Numbered from the stretch's first letter, positions 9,577 to 18,985 are shown. The stretch: DNA of 64,000 bases from Streptococcus hyovaginalis DSM 12219 (GCF_000420785.1 NZ_ATVP01000009.1:22736-86735); one strand, 5' to 3'. Notes: generated by a model from the sequence alone, not told the origin. Program-made: numbers and translations.

Positions 9577-10630
9577 AAAAATGCAACAAATTGCAGTTCC
9601 AATCATCTCTGTTATTTTGGGGCTGGTTTTAGGAGCAATTATTATGCTCATCTTTGGTTATGATCCGCTTTGGGGCTACGAAGGGCTTTTCCAGATAGCA
9701 TTCGGTAGTGTTAAAAATATCGGTGAAATTTTGAGGGCCATGGGACCGCTGATTCTGATTGGTCTTGGGTTTACGGTGGCAAGTCGAGCTGGATTCTTTA
9801 ACATTGGTTTGTCTGGCCAAGCGTATTCTGGTTGGATTGCTGCTGGATGGTTCGCTTTGACCAATCCAGATTTACCACGTCCTATAATGATTATCATGAC
9901 TATCATTATTGCTATCTTAGCTGGTGGTATCGCTGGAGCTATCCCGGGGATTTTACGTGCTTATTTAGGAACTAGTGAAGTTATTGTTACGATTATGATG
10001 AACTACATCATTCTATTTGGTGGCAATGCGATTGTACAGCATGTTTTTCCTAAAAGCATTATGAGAACAACGGATTCATCTATTTATGTGAGTTCAAATG
10101 CGACTTATCAATCTGAATGGTTGGGAGCTTTAACCAACAATTCTCGCTTAAATATTGGTATTTTCTTTGCCTTTATTGCGGTAGTGATCATTTGGTTCTT
10201 GCTTAATAAAACGACTTTAGGCTTTGAAATTCGTTCAGTCGGGTTAAATCCTTATGCCAGTGAATATGCAGGTATGTCAGCTAAGAGAACGATTATACTA
10301 TCTATGGTTATTTCAGGAGCCCTTGCGGGACTTGGCGGCGTCGTCGAAGGTCTTGGGACATTTGAAAATGTCTATGTTCAGAGTAGCTCGCTAGCTATTG
10401 GTTTTGATGGTATGGCTGTCAGTCTATTAGCTTCTAATCACCCTATTGGTATCATTTTTGCAGCCTTCTTATTTGCTGTTTTAAATGTTGGTGCACCTGG
10501 TATGAATATTGCAGGCATCCCACCGGAGTTAGTTAAAGTTGTGACAGCATCTATTATTTTCTTTGTTGGAGCTCATTACTTGATTGAGCGTTTCATCAAA
10601 CCCAAAAAACAAGTGAAAGGTGGTAACTAA
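9569..10630 (+). CDS. nupB: Nucleoside ABC importer, permease 1
   Basis: Integral membrane protein of 353 residues from the BPD_transp_2 (RbsC/LivH-like) group, with about eight to ten hydrophobic segments and the cytoplasmic EIRSVGLNPYASEYAG loop that contacts the ATPase. The frame begins earlier, but AAGGAGG before ATG 9569 decides the start, inside the end of nupA. With nupC it should form the heterodimeric channel fed by the upstream lipoprotein. Confidence 0.92.
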   Translation: MSKKMQQIAVPIISVILGLVLGAIIMLIFGYDPLWGYEGLFQIAFGSVKNIGEILRAMGPLILIGLGFTVASRAGFFNIGLSGQAYSGWIAAGWFALTNPDLPRPIMIIMTIIIAILAGGIAGAIPGILRAYLGTSEVIVTIMMNYIILFGGNAIVQHVFPKSIMRTTDSSIYVSSNATYQSEWLGALTNNSRLNIGIFFAFIAVVIIWFLLNKTTLGFEIRSVGLNPYASEYAGMSAKRTIILSMVISGALAGLGGVVEGLGTFENVYVQSSSLAIGFDGMAVSLLASNHPIGIIFAAFLFAVLNVGAPGMNIAGIPPELVKVVTASIIFFVGAHYLIERFIKPKKQVKGGN

Positions 10631-10632
10631 TC

Positions 10633-11589
10633 ATGAGTTTATTGACGATTTTATCTTTGTTGGTCAGCTCCATGTTGATTTATGCCACACCACTTATCTT
10701 AACAAGTATTGGGGGCACCTTCTCAGAGCGTTCAGGTGTGGTCAATGTCGGTCTAGAAGGCATCATGGTTATGGGAGCATTTTCAGGAATTGTTTTCAAC
10801 TTAACATTTTCTGATGTTTTGGGTAATGCGACACCTTGGATTGCAACTCTTGTCGGTGGTCTTGTTGGCATCCTATTTTCACTTATTCATGCGGTAGCTA
10901 CGGTTAATTTCCGAGCAGACCATATTGTCAGTGGTACAGTTCTAAACTTGATGGCACCTGCTTTATCGGTATTTCTTGTCAAAGCTTTCTACGGAAAAGG
11001 ACAAACGGATAATATCGCAGAAGCTTTTGGGAAATTTGATTTTCCGATCTTGTCACAAATTCCCATCATTGGCGATATCTTCTTCAAAGGAACAAGTTTA
11101 GTCGCTTATGTTGCTATCTTGCTTTCATTCTTAGCCTGGTTCCTCCTCTATAAAACTAAGTTTGGACTTCGTTTACGCTCGGTTGGTGAACATCCTCAAG
11201 CGGCGGATACTTTAGGGATTAATGTTTATCTGATGAAATACTACGGGGTCATGATTTCTGGTTTATTAGGTGGAATGGGAGGAGCAGTTTATGCCCAATC
11301 CATCTCAGTTAACTTTGCAGGAACAACCATCCTTGGTCCAGGATTTATTGCACTTGCGGCTATGATTTTTGGAAAATGGAATCCAATCGGTGCCATGTTA
11401 TCTAGCTTATTCTTTGGGGTTTCACAAAGTTTGGCTGTTATTGGCAATCAATTACCATTCTTATCACAAATTCCAACAGTTTACCTGCAAATTGCACCGT
11501 ATGTCTTAACTATTCTGGTGTTAGCAGCCTTCTTTGGCCAAGCTGTTGGACCTAAAGCTAATGGTAAAAACTATATCAAGTCTAAGTAA
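10633..11589 (+). CDS. nupC: Nucleoside ABC importer, permease 2
   Basis: Second permease, 318 residues, very hydrophobic, with the family loop LRSVGEHPQAADTLGINV that matches the coupling helix seen in nupB. It starts two bases after the nupB stop and ends the operon before a good terminator. The four transport genes are arranged as in pneumococcus pnrA and its neighbours. Confidence 0.92.
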   Translation: MSLLTILSLLVSSMLIYATPLILTSIGGTFSERSGVVNVGLEGIMVMGAFSGIVFNLTFSDVLGNATPWIATLVGGLVGILFSLIHAVATVNFRADHIVSGTVLNLMAPALSVFLVKAFYGKGQTDNIAEAFGKFDFPILSQIPIIGDIFFKGTSLVAYVAILLSFLAWFLLYKTKFGLRLRSVGEHPQAADTLGINVYLMKYYGVMISGLLGGMGGAVYAQSISVNFAGTTILGPGFIALAAMIFGKWNPIGAMLSSLFFGVSQSLAVIGNQLPFLSQIPTVYLQIAPYVLTILVLAAFFGQAVGPKANGKNYIKSK

Positions 11590-11623
11590 TAGATCTTCGA
11601 TAAAGGTAGAAATGACACTAGTC

Positions 11624-11659
11624 AAAACATCGCCATTAATTTGGTGATGTTTTTTTTTA
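11624..11659 (+). terminator. Terminator of the nucleoside operon
   Basis: The hairpin AACATCGCCA/TTGGTGATGTT is followed by nine or more T residues. Confidence 0.88.
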
Positions 11660-12230
11660 TGAAAGATGATCTAGCTTACTGTTAGTCTACAGAAAGTCAT
11701 AGCAGAATGCTATTGAAGGTTTGATAGCGATCGCTATCAAACCCCATGAACAACCATTTTTGAAAGGATTGATATCTTAGTGACCTCAAAACGAAAAAAG
11801 ATGGCGTTTGTTGACTTCAATCTCCTAAATCACTTTTTATACGATTTGATTTTCATTTAACTGTCCAAAGTATACTAAAGACTATGGTGTGGTAGCAACG
11901 AATCTTAATTCAGGTGTTTTGTAAGAAGAAAACTATGATATGAAAACCGTTTTTTAAATGGAAAAATGTCATTGAGCTGCTATGATCTGAATAAGTTATT
12001 TAATATTGGTTTTGGCTCTAAATGTTTTGCTTATGATGTCGAATCAGTAACGCTATTGGTAGAATAAGCAAATAAGTTATCAGATTTCTATTTTGGATTT
12101 TTGTAGACAAGTTGGTCTTTACAATGATCGAAAATCTTATGTTTTAAGTCATTATTGGGAATAGAAAATATTTAGAAGTCTTATTGGTCTTTCTTAACAG
12201 TAAAAACTAGAAAAGATGCTGACTTTTTGA
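11660..12230. other. Gene-poor spacer with two adjacent palindromes
   Basis: No gene with a credible start, ribosome-binding site and family match was found here. ATAGCA-GAA-TGCTAT (11699-11713) and a 26-bp perfect palindrome centred on GCGATCGC (11718-11743) stand side by side. A short open stretch near 11965-12067 looks weakly coding (…YDLNKLFNIGFGSKCFAYD…) but has no recognisable family. It may be the remains of a gene or chance. Confidence 0.5.
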
Positions 12231-12328
12231 TACAATAGTAAGCGTTAACATACCAATACATGTTTCTCTTTTGTGATATAATGAGCAAATAAATAGGTGA
12301 GATATCATGTTTGTGTTATACTTAACAA
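12231..12328 (+). promoter_or_regulatory. nox control region: cre site and two Rex-like operators
   Basis: An extended -10 (TGATACAAT, ending at 12236) is followed directly by AGTAAGCGTTAACA (12237-12250), which fits the cre consensus at 13 of 14 places. TTGTGATATAATGAGCAA (12271-12288) and TTGTGTTATACTTAACAA (12311-12328) resemble the Rex operator TTGTGA-N6-TCACAA. The second fits better, with 10 of 12 arm positions. Each contains a -10 like hexamer. NADH oxidase control by Rex and CcpA is known in related bacteria; its action here is inferred. Confidence 0.6.
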
Positions 12329-12355
12329 GTAAATAAAAATAATGGAGACTTTACT

Positions 12356-13723
12356 ATGAGTAAAATCGTCGTTGTGGGTACAAACCACGCTGGTACTGCA
12401 TGTATCAAAACAATGTTGTCAAACTACGGTGCTGAAAATGAAATCGTAACATTTGACCAAAACTCAAACATTTCTTTCTTGGGTTGTGGTATGGCACTTT
12501 GGATCGGTGAACAAATTGATGGTCCAGAAGGTCTTTTCTACTCTGATAAAGAGCAATTGGAAAGCATGGGCGCAACTGTTCACATGGAATCACCAGTTGT
12601 AGACATTGACTTCGAGAAAAAAGAAGTAACTGCAATTGTTGATGGTAAAGAGCATGTAGAATCATACGAAAAATTGATTCTTGCGACTGGTTCACAACCA
12701 ATCATCCCACCAATCAAAGGTGTGGAAATCAAGGAAGGATCAACTGACTTTGAAGCAACTCTTGAAAACCTTCAATTTGTGAAATTGTACCAAAACGCTG
12801 AAGACGTGATTAACAAGCTTGAAAATCCAGATATCAACCGCGTAGCTGTTGTTGGTGGTGGTTACATCGGTGTTGAGCTTGCAGAAAGCTTCAAACGTAA
12901 AGGTAAAGAAGTCGTTCTTGTTGATATCGCTCCAACAGTTATGGGTGCATACTATGACCGCGACTTCACTGAAATGATGAACAAAAACCTTGAAGAGCAC
13001 GGTGTGAAATTGGCTCTTGGTCAAGCAGTTCAAGCTATCGAAGGCGATGGTAAAGTTGAGCGTCTTGTAACTGACAAAGAAACATTTGACGTTGACATGG
13101 TTATCATGTGTGTAGGCTTCCGTCCAAACACAGGTCTTGCTAAAGGTCAATTGGAAACATTCCGTAACGGTGCGTGGATTGTTGATAAGAAACAAGAAAC
13201 AAGCATGAAAGACGTTTATGCTATCGGTGACTGTGCAACAATTTATGACAACGCTCGTCAAGATACAAGCTACATCGCTTTGGCTTCAAACGCTGTTCGT
13301 ACAGGTATCGTAGCAGCACACAACGCAACTGGTCATGAGTTGGAAGGTGTTGGTGTTCAAGGTTCAAACGGTATCTCAATCTTCGGTCTTAACATGGTTT
13401 CAACTGGTTTGACAGAAGAGCGCGCGAAAGATGCTGGTTTCAACGCAGCAGTAGCATCATTCACAGACCTTCAAAAACCTGAATTTATCAAACATGACAA
13501 CCACGAAGTAGCGATCAAAATTGTCTTCGACAAAGATACACGTGTTGTTCTTGGTTGCCAAATGGTATCACGCGAAGATATGTCAATGGGTATCCACATG
13601 TTCTCACTTGCTATCATGAAACAAGTAACAATCGAAGAGTTGGCATTGATGGATCTCTTCTTCTTGCCACACTTTAATAAGCCTTACAATTACATCACAA
13701 TGGCAGCACTCGGTGCAGAATAA
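12356..13723 (+). CDS. nox: NADH oxidase (water-forming)
   Basis: Flavoprotein of 455 residues that reduces O2 to water with NADH, regenerating NAD+ and protecting against oxygen. It has an N-terminal FAD-binding GTNHAGTA, the single redox-active cysteine in [12 protein letters not shown] (residue about 43), a second nucleotide-binding [11 protein letters not shown], and the FAD-binding [19 protein letters not shown] precedes ATG 12356. Codon use is highly biased, as in a strongly expressed gene, which creates long but meaningless open frames on the other strand. It is monocistronic, with its own terminator. Confidence 0.96.
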   Translation: MSKIVVVGTNHAGTACIKTMLSNYGAENEIVTFDQNSNISFLGCGMALWIGEQIDGPEGLFYSDKEQLESMGATVHMESPVVDIDFEKKEVTAIVDGKEHVESYEKLILATGSQPIIPPIKGVEIKEGSTDFEATLENLQFVKLYQNAEDVINKLENPDINRVAVVGGGYIGVELAESFKRKGKEVVLVDIAPTVMGAYYDRDFTEMMNKNLEEHGVKLALGQAVQAIEGDGKVERLVTDKETFDVDMVIMCVGFRPNTGLAKGQLETFRNGAWIVDKKQETSMKDVYAIGDCATIYDNARQDTSYIALASNAVRTGIVAAHNATGHELEGVGVQGSNGISIFGLNMVSTGLTEERAKDAGFNAAVASFTDLQKPEFIKHDNHEVAIKIVFDKDTRVVLGCQMVSREDMSMGIHMFSLAIMKQVTIEELALMDLFFLPHFNKPYNYITMAALGAE

Positions 13724-13736
13724 TGTTATTATAGTA

Positions 13737-13766
13737 GAAGAAGACCCTAAACAGGGTCTTCTTTTA
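13737..13766 (+). terminator. Terminator after nox
   Basis: The hairpin AAGAAGACCCT/AGGGTCTTCTT is followed by TTTT. Confidence 0.9.
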
Positions 13767-13862
13767 CTTGTTTTCTAGAATTAATAGGTTTAGCTTGACA
13801 AATCATGAAATCCCTTGCATAATTAATGTAAGCAATGAAAATGGCTTGAAGGGAGGCTTCTT

Positions 13863-14201
13863 ATGCAAATAATCAAACGTGACGGACAGGTTGCTGAATT
13901 TGATCCTGAAAAAATTTATCAAGCTATCTTGAAAGCAGCACAGACAGTTTATATTATCGATGATAACTGGCGTAATAATTTAGCACAAGTAACAAAAAAA
14001 GTTGTGCTTGATCTAGAAGAAGCGCAAGTTGAGCGTCCAACGATTAACATGATTCAATCTTTGGTTGAAAATCGTTTGATGGACGCTGGTTATATTAATA
14101 TTGCAGAACATTACATTTCTTACCGACTACAGCGTGATTTAGAGCGTAATGGCTATGATGATAAAGTGATTGTTCACCTTCATTTTGAACAAATCATGTA
14201 A
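13863..14201 (+). CDS. Stand-alone ATP-cone domain protein
   Basis: Small protein of 112 residues made almost entirely of one ATP-cone: it starts MQIIKRDGQVAEFDPEKIYQ and continues with the helices typical of the nucleotide-binding cap of ribonucleotide reductases and NrdR. There is no zinc ribbon, so it is not NrdR, and no reductase domain follows. GGGAGG lies upstream. Its own terminator (14219-14256) closes a one-gene unit between nox and the converging lipoprotein gene. A role as an adenine-nucleotide sensor is inference only. Confidence 0.8.
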   Translation: MQIIKRDGQVAEFDPEKIYQAILKAAQTVYIIDDNWRNNLAQVTKKVVLDLEEAQVERPTINMIQSLVENRLMDAGYINIAEHYISYRLQRDLERNGYDDKVIVHLHFEQIM

Positions 14202-14218
14202 ATTTTAATAGTGAGTTA

Positions 14219-14257
14219 TTCTACCTGCTTTCCTATTATGAAAGTAGGTGTTTTTTT
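14219..14257 (+). terminator. Terminator after the ATP-cone gene
   Basis: CTACCTGCTTTC pairs imperfectly with GAAAGTAGGT, followed by seven T residues. Confidence 0.8.
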
Positions 14258-14263
14258 GAGGAC

Positions 14264-14992
14264 TTATAAATTTAAAAAGTCATCATAAGTCAAGACCGCA
14301 ACGAGATTGGGTTTACCTGTTCCATCTGGTTTAAAGATAATCGACGTACCAGCAGGGGGATAAAAGCCATAAGCTTTATCAAACTTACCTTGGTGTGTAA
14401 ACAAAAATGTATTTTTACCAGCTGGTGGTGGGGTAACCGTACGGTTGCGTAGGTTTTGTAAGGAAGTTTCTAATTCTTCAGCATCATCAAAATTTAAGGA
14501 ACCCGTTAGGTCTCGACTGATATCGAGATCATCACCAAAGGCAGCCTGAGCATGTTGCCAGACAAAGTAATACTCTGACGTGATTACTCTATCGAGAGGG
14601 ATATTCAAGTCTTTGACTTTTTGTCCATAAGCAGCCATTTCAGAAACACTTGACTGTGAGATACGTTGTCCATCATCAATAACGAGATTTCGAAGTTTGT
14701 CTGGAACAGGTGAATCTTGACCTCCTGCCCCAGTGTATCTAAAAACGATAACATAGCCTCCGGTGGCTAATTGTTCAGCTAAATCATCAGGTGTTTTGAC
14801 ATTGGTGAAATCGATAGAACTAGATGTTGCGGTGATAAGGGCTTCTTTAGTTTTATCTTGAGGTGTCTTTGTTGAGGGTGTCTGAGATCGCTCTTCTTGC
14901 TTGTTAGATGATGGCACAGTTGATGCGGTATTGCTACAAGAAGCTAGGATGAATAATAGACCGGCTAGAAGTATATAAAGTTGCTTTTTCAT
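14264..14992 (-). CDS. Lipoprotein related to histidine phosphatases, catalytic residues missing
   Basis: Protein of 242 residues with a lipoprotein signal peptide (lipobox LASC, near residue 19) and a Ser/Thr/Lys-rich linker to about residue 55. The rest aligns by eye with the histidine phosphatase (phosphoglycerate-mutase-like) superfamily: YVIVFRYTGAGG, then RVITSEYYFVWQHA, and a final FLFTHQGKFDK. The signature RHG has become RYT, and the usual arginine after the SSxY(C)R motif is also absent; the last His is kept. It is therefore probably a binding or structural protein, not an enzyme. It lies downstream of apbE on the same strand. Confidence 0.75.
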   Translation of the reverse strand: MKKQLYILLAGLLFILASCSNTASTVPSSNKQEERSQTPSTKTPQDKTKEALITATSSSIDFTNVKTPDDLAEQLATGGYVIVFRYTGAGGQDSPVPDKLRNLVIDDGQRISQSSVSEMAAYGQKVKDLNIPLDRVITSEYYFVWQHAQAAFGDDLDISRDLTGSLNFDDAEELETSLQNLRNRTVTPPPAGKNTFLFTHQGKFDKAYGFYPPAGTSIIFKPDGTGKPNLVAVLTYDDFLNL

Positions 14993-15112
14993 ATGATTCT
15001 CCTTTCTCTATTATATTACCACTAATTAAAGATAAATCAAGAGATTTGTCTTGTAGCTTAATTAAGTTTGGGATCAGTATGAGTACTCTGTAATGATTCC
15101 CCCTACGAGATA

Positions 15113-15140
15113 CGAAAAAAACCGAGACAGTCAGTCTCAG
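15113..15140 (-). terminator. Terminator at the end of the apbE-like gene
   Basis: On the minus strand TGAGAC-TGACT-GTCTC is followed by GGTTTTTTT. The stem overlaps the apbE stop codon, so the lipoprotein gene further on probably has its own promoter. Confidence 0.75.
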
Positions 15141-16081
15141 GATGAGTAAAGTGTATTGTAGTGCTTTTTCAATGATTCTGATATTAGAATATGGTTATCC
15201 TTAGTGACGATGATACCTTCGATCATTGGATTTTCATTGAGTATTCTCAGGACTTCAGCAATAGGTAATCCGAAAAGTCTTGTTGTCCATATTTCGCAGT
15301 CTACAGATCGTTTAGAAACAACTGTGAGACTGGCCATATCGGTTTCGACAGGATAACCTGTCTTAGGATCAAAAATATGGTGGTAGGTCTTACCTTTGTA
15401 GTGGAAATTTCGCTCATAAATACCAGAGGTCACAATAGATTGATCTGTGATTTTGAGAATACCAACATTTTCACCACGTTTTTTAGTAGGGTTTTGAATA
15501 CCAATATACCATTTTTGGTCAGGTCTTTGACGATTCGGACCATGAACCAATACATTTCCTCCTAGATTGATCATGGCTGATGTCACGGATTGTGAAATGA
15601 GATAGTCCATTATCTGATCAGCGATATAGCCTTTAGCAATAGCTCCCAAGTCGATTTGCATTCCCTGCTCTTTTAAAAAGACGGAGTGCTCTAAATCATT
15701 GAGGCCAATCCATTCTGGATTGGTTAGTTTTAGTGACCTTTGGATGCTTTCAGAACTAGGCAGATGAGCATCATGAAAACCAATGTGCCAATTCTTAACG
15801 AGAGGACCGATAGCGATGTTTAAGTAGCTCGGTTTCTCTAAACTATGCTTTTTCCCAAGGGTAATTAAGTCGTACAGTTGAGGATGGACCTTTACTGGCT
15901 GCAATCCAGCTTTATGATTGATCAGCATCAATTCTGAATGTTCATCATTTGCGCTAAAACGCTGATCATACATATGCAGTTGTTGGACGCACTTCTGAAT
16001 CAAAAAGTTGGGGTCATCACTATCAATCTGCAAATCTATCTTGGTTCCCATGAGTTTTAGGCTGTGAGTCTGGATCGTCAT
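15137..16081 (-). CDS. apbE: FAD:protein FMN transferase (ApbE-like)
   Basis: Protein of 314 residues that would attach FMN covalently to Ser/Thr in target proteins, using FAD. The family motifs are present: YDQRFSAND near residue 35, a glycine-rich IDLGAIAKGYIADQI, GGNVLVHG, and the HHIFDPKTGYPV motif near residue 235. It has no signal peptide or lipobox, so unlike the classical exported ApbE it should act in the cytoplasm. It lies 8 bases after the tautomerase gene. Confidence 0.88.
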   Translation of the reverse strand: MTIQTHSLKLMGTKIDLQIDSDDPNFLIQKCVQQLHMYDQRFSANDEHSELMLINHKAGLQPVKVHPQLYDLITLGKKHSLEKPSYLNIAIGPLVKNWHIGFHDAHLPSSESIQRSLKLTNPEWIGLNDLEHSVFLKEQGMQIDLGAIAKGYIADQIMDYLISQSVTSAMINLGGNVLVHGPNRQRPDQKWYIGIQNPTKKRGENVGILKITDQSIVTSGIYERNFHYKGKTYHHIFDPKTGYPVETDMASLTVVSKRSVDCEIWTTRLFGLPIAEVLRILNENPMIEGIIVTKDNHILISESLKKHYNTLYSS

Positions 16082-16089
16082 TGACTAGC

Positions 16090-16275
16090 TTAGCCTTTCT
16101 TTTTTGCTTCTCCGGCTGGATAATAGGTACCTTCAGGCATGTCGTTAATAATGACATGGATAGCTTCTTTAGGTGCTTGGGCAACACGTGAGATAACTTC
16201 AGTTACTTCACGAGCAAGCTGATCTTTTTGTTCTTGAGAACGGCCTTCAAACAAATCAATTTTAACAAATGGCAT
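16090..16275 (-). CDS. 4-oxalocrotonate tautomerase family protein
   Basis: Very small enzyme of 61 residues. After removal of Met it would begin with the catalytic proline (PFVKIDLFEGRS), and Arg 11 and the VIINDMPEGTYYPAG segment match the 4-OT/DmpI family. The natural substrate is unknown in streptococci, which lack the catechol meta-cleavage pathway. An AAGGAG lies before the ATG. It is the first gene of a short minus-strand unit with apbE. Confidence 0.9.
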   Translation of the reverse strand: MPFVKIDLFEGRSQEQKDQLAREVTEVISRVAQAPKEAIHVIINDMPEGTYYPAGEAKKKG

Positions 16276-16476
16276 AATAAAACTCCTTATGATTTTTCAA
16301 GAAAAGCACACAGGAAATGATTCTCCTGACTTTATCTTGTTTAAATGATGGTATTATTTTAGCATATTAGAGCTAAGATGTCAGATTTTGTAGAGGAAAA
16401 TTAGTCATTTACGCTGGTCGCCAATAGTTCTCTTTTATGGTAAAATGAATGGGATATTGAAAGAAGAGGTTATACT

Positions 16477-17049
16477 TTGGCACAGCTATATTATCGTTAT
16501 GGCACCATGAATTCGGGGAAATCCATTGAGATTTTAAAGGTTGCTTACAATTATGAGGAACAAGGTAAGCCCATTATTTTAATGACAAGTTCCCTTGATA
16601 ATCGTGATGGGTTTGGCTATGTTTCAAGTCGCATTGGCATTAAACGTCAGGCAGAAGTCATTACACCAGAAACAGATATCTTGGGCTTTATTCAAAAGCA
16701 AACTATCAAACCTTATTGTGTTTTGATTGATGAGTGTCAGTTTTTAACCAAGGCAAATGTTTATGATTTGGCACGAGTTGTGGATGAATTAGACATTCCT
16801 GTAATGGCATTTGGGTTGAAAAATGATTTTCGAAATGAGCTCTTTGAAGGCTCTAAATACTTTTTACTACTAGCCGATAAAATCGATGAAATTAAAACGA
16901 TCTGCCAATATTGCTCCAAAAAAGCAACTATGGTCTTGCGAATAGAGAATGGGAAACCTGTTTATGATGGCGATCAAATTCAAATAGGTGGTAATGACAC
17001 GTACACATCTGTTTGTCGTAAGCATTATTTTAATCCCCCGCTGATTTAA
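16477..17049 (+). CDS. tdk: Thymidine kinase
   Basis: Phosphorylates thymidine in salvage. The 190-residue protein has the P-loop GTMNSGKS at residues 9-16, the DECQFL motif near residue 87, and a zinc site built from CQYCSKK and a late CRKH. It starts at TTG 16477 (LAQLYYRYG), with AGAAGAGG about 9 bases upstream; no ATG gives the full P-loop. The extended -10 TGGTAAAAT lies at 16438-16446. prfA follows 26 bases downstream, as in other streptococci. Confidence 0.95.
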   Translation: MAQLYYRYGTMNSGKSIEILKVAYNYEEQGKPIILMTSSLDNRDGFGYVSSRIGIKRQAEVITPETDILGFIQKQTIKPYCVLIDECQFLTKANVYDLARVVDELDIPVMAFGLKNDFRNELFEGSKYFLLLADKIDEIKTICQYCSKKATMVLRIENGKPVYDGDQIQIGGNDTYTSVCRKHYFNPPLI

Positions 17050-17075
17050 CGGATTTTATGAAGGAGAAGAATGAG

Positions 17076-18155
17076 ATGAATATTTATGATCAATTACAGG
17101 CGGTTGAAGACCGTTATGAAGAATTAGGTGAACTGTTATCAGACCCAGCTGTTGTTGCGGATACCAAACGCTTTATGGAATTGTCTAAAGAAGAGGCTAG
17201 TACGCGTGATACAGTTACAGCATATCGTGACTATAAGCAAATTCTTCAAAATATCACGGATGCTGAAGAAATGATTAAGGATGCAAGTGGCGATCCTGAC
17301 TTAGAGGAAATGGCAAAAGAAGAATTAAAGGACTCTAAATCCGCTAAAGAAGAATACGAAGAGAAGCTCAAAATCTTACTACTCCCTAAAGACCCAAATG
17401 ACGATAAAAATATTATCTTAGAAATCCGCGGTGCTGCTGGTGGTGATGAAGCTGCCCTCTTTGCAGGTGACTTGTTGCAAATGTACCAAAAATATGCCGA
17501 ATCTCAGGGCTGGCGTTTTGAAGTTATGGAGGCTTCTTATAACGGTGTCGGCGGTATCAAAGAAGTGGTTGCCATGGTATCTGGTCAATCCGTCTACTCT
17601 AAATTGAAATATGAATCAGGTGCCCATCGTGTGCAACGTGTGCCTGTAACCGAAAGTCAAGGACGTGTCCATACGTCTACGGCAACTGTTTTGGTGATGC
17701 CAGAAGTAGAAGATGTGGAATACGACATTGATCCTAAAGACCTTCGTGTGGATATCTACCATGCTTCAGGTGCTGGTGGGCAAAACGTCAACAAGGTAGC
17801 CACAGCTGTACGTATGGTCCATATTCCTACTGGTATCAAGGTAGAAATGCAGGAAGAACGTACCCAACAAAAGAACCGTGATAAGGCTATGAAAATTATC
17901 CGTGCACGTGTCGCTGATCATTTTGCCCAAATTGCGCAGGAAGAACAGGACGCTGAGCGTAAATCAACAGTTGGTACAGGAGATCGTTCAGAGCGTATTA
18001 GAACTTATAACTTCCCGCAAAACCGTGTGACTGACCACCGTATTGGGTTGACGCTTCAAAAACTAGATACCATTCTTTCTGGGAAATTAGATGAAGTGGT
18101 TGATGCCCTAATCATGTATGACCAAACGCAAAAATTGGAAGAATTGAATAACTGA
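17076..18155 (+). CDS. prfA: Peptide chain release factor 1
   Basis: Reads UAA and UAG and triggers peptide release. The 359-residue protein has the codon-recognition [16 protein letters not shown] region (PAT-type tripeptide) and the catalytic [10 protein letters not shown] with the GGQ motif near residue 230. The ATG at 17076 is preferred to the one at 17058 because AAGGAG lies nine bases upstream of it, inside the longer frame. The stop overlaps the start of prmC, which encodes the methyltransferase that modifies this GGQ glutamine. Confidence 0.97.
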   Translation: MNIYDQLQAVEDRYEELGELLSDPAVVADTKRFMELSKEEASTRDTVTAYRDYKQILQNITDAEEMIKDASGDPDLEEMAKEELKDSKSAKEEYEEKLKILLLPKDPNDDKNIILEIRGAAGGDEAALFAGDLLQMYQKYAESQGWRFEVMEASYNGVGGIKEVVAMVSGQSVYSKLKYESGAHRVQRVPVTESQGRVHTSTATVLVMPEVEDVEYDIDPKDLRVDIYHASGAGGQNVNKVATAVRMVHIPTGIKVEMQEERTQQKNRDKAMKIIRARVADHFAQIAQEEQDAERKSTVGTGDRSERIRTYNFPQNRVTDHRIGLTLQKLDTILSGKLDEVVDALIMYDQTQKLEELNN

Positions 18156-18985
18156 TGACTTATAGACAGCTAATAAATGCCCTAGGTCATGAACTTGAAG
18201 CTATTGGTGAAGAAAAAGAAGCACTTATCTTTGCTTTTAAAGAAAAAAAAGGTTGGTCAACGACTGATTTTGCTCTGGAGCAAGCCAAAGAGGTGTCCCC
18301 TGAAGATCAAGCTCTGCTGGAAGAGATTTACCATGCTTTGAAGCAGCACACTCCTGTTCAGCATTATTTAGGACATGCTTACTTCAAAGATCTACTATTG
18401 ACGGTTTCTTCAGATGTTTTAATTCCTCGGCCAGAAACTGAAGAATTGGTGGATCTTATTTTAGCTGAAAATCCTTACGAGGATTTAACTGTTTTAGATA
18501 TTGGAACTGGGAGTGGTGCTATTGCGTTGGCTCTGAAATCGCAACGCCCTTCCTGGCAGATCACAGCTTCGGACATTTCTGAAAATGCTTTGGAAATCGC
18601 TAAAAGAAATGCTGATGATTTAGGGTTAGCTATCGATTTGATGCCATCGGATGTTTTTAGCGACCTTTCAGGAACCTTTGATATTATTGTCTCTAACCCT
18701 CCATATATCGCAGAGAATGATAGAGATGAAGTGGCTGAGAATGTTTATGCATTTGAGCCTCACCTAGCTCTGTTTGCCCCTTCAGATGGCTACGCTGTCT
18801 ATGAGCGCATCATAAATGGTGCTAGAGATTTTTTAAAACCTAATGGTCGCCTATACTTTGAAATAGGCTACAAACAAGGACCAAGGCTTGTTCAACTGTT
18901 AAATCATGCTTTCCCAAATCGCCGTGCCAAAGTCATTAAAGATAGCTTCGGAAAAAATAGAATGGTGGTGTTAACTAATGAGTGA
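18155..18985 (+). CDS. prmC: Release factor glutamine methyltransferase
   Basis: Methylates the GGQ glutamine of release factors. The 276-residue protein has an N-terminal helical domain, motif I LDIGTGSGAIALALK near residue 112 and the NPPYI catalytic motif near residue 180. ATG overlaps the prfA stop by one base (TGATG). It overlaps the next gene by 8 bases. Confidence 0.95.
   Translation: MTYRQLINALGHELEAIGEEKEALIFAFKEKKGWSTTDFALEQAKEVSPEDQALLEEIYHALKQHTPVQHYLGHAYFKDLLLTVSSDVLIPRPETEELVDLILAENPYEDLTVLDIGTGSGAIALALKSQRPSWQITASDISENALEIAKRNADDLGLAIDLMPSDVFSDLSGTFDIIVSNPPYIAENDRDEVAENVYAFEPHLALFAPSDGYAVYERIINGARDFLKPNGRLYFEIGYKQGPRLVQLLNHAFPNRRAKVIKDSFGKNRMVVLTNE

Noticed and set aside
11940..11956. 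Second cre-like string (TGAAAACCGTTTTTT).
   Set aside because: It lacks the right half and is not placed near a promoter.
12405..13261. Two long open frames on the minus strand inside nox (98 and 173 codons).
   Set aside because: They follow from the strong codon bias of nox, have no ribosome-binding site, and their translations match no family.
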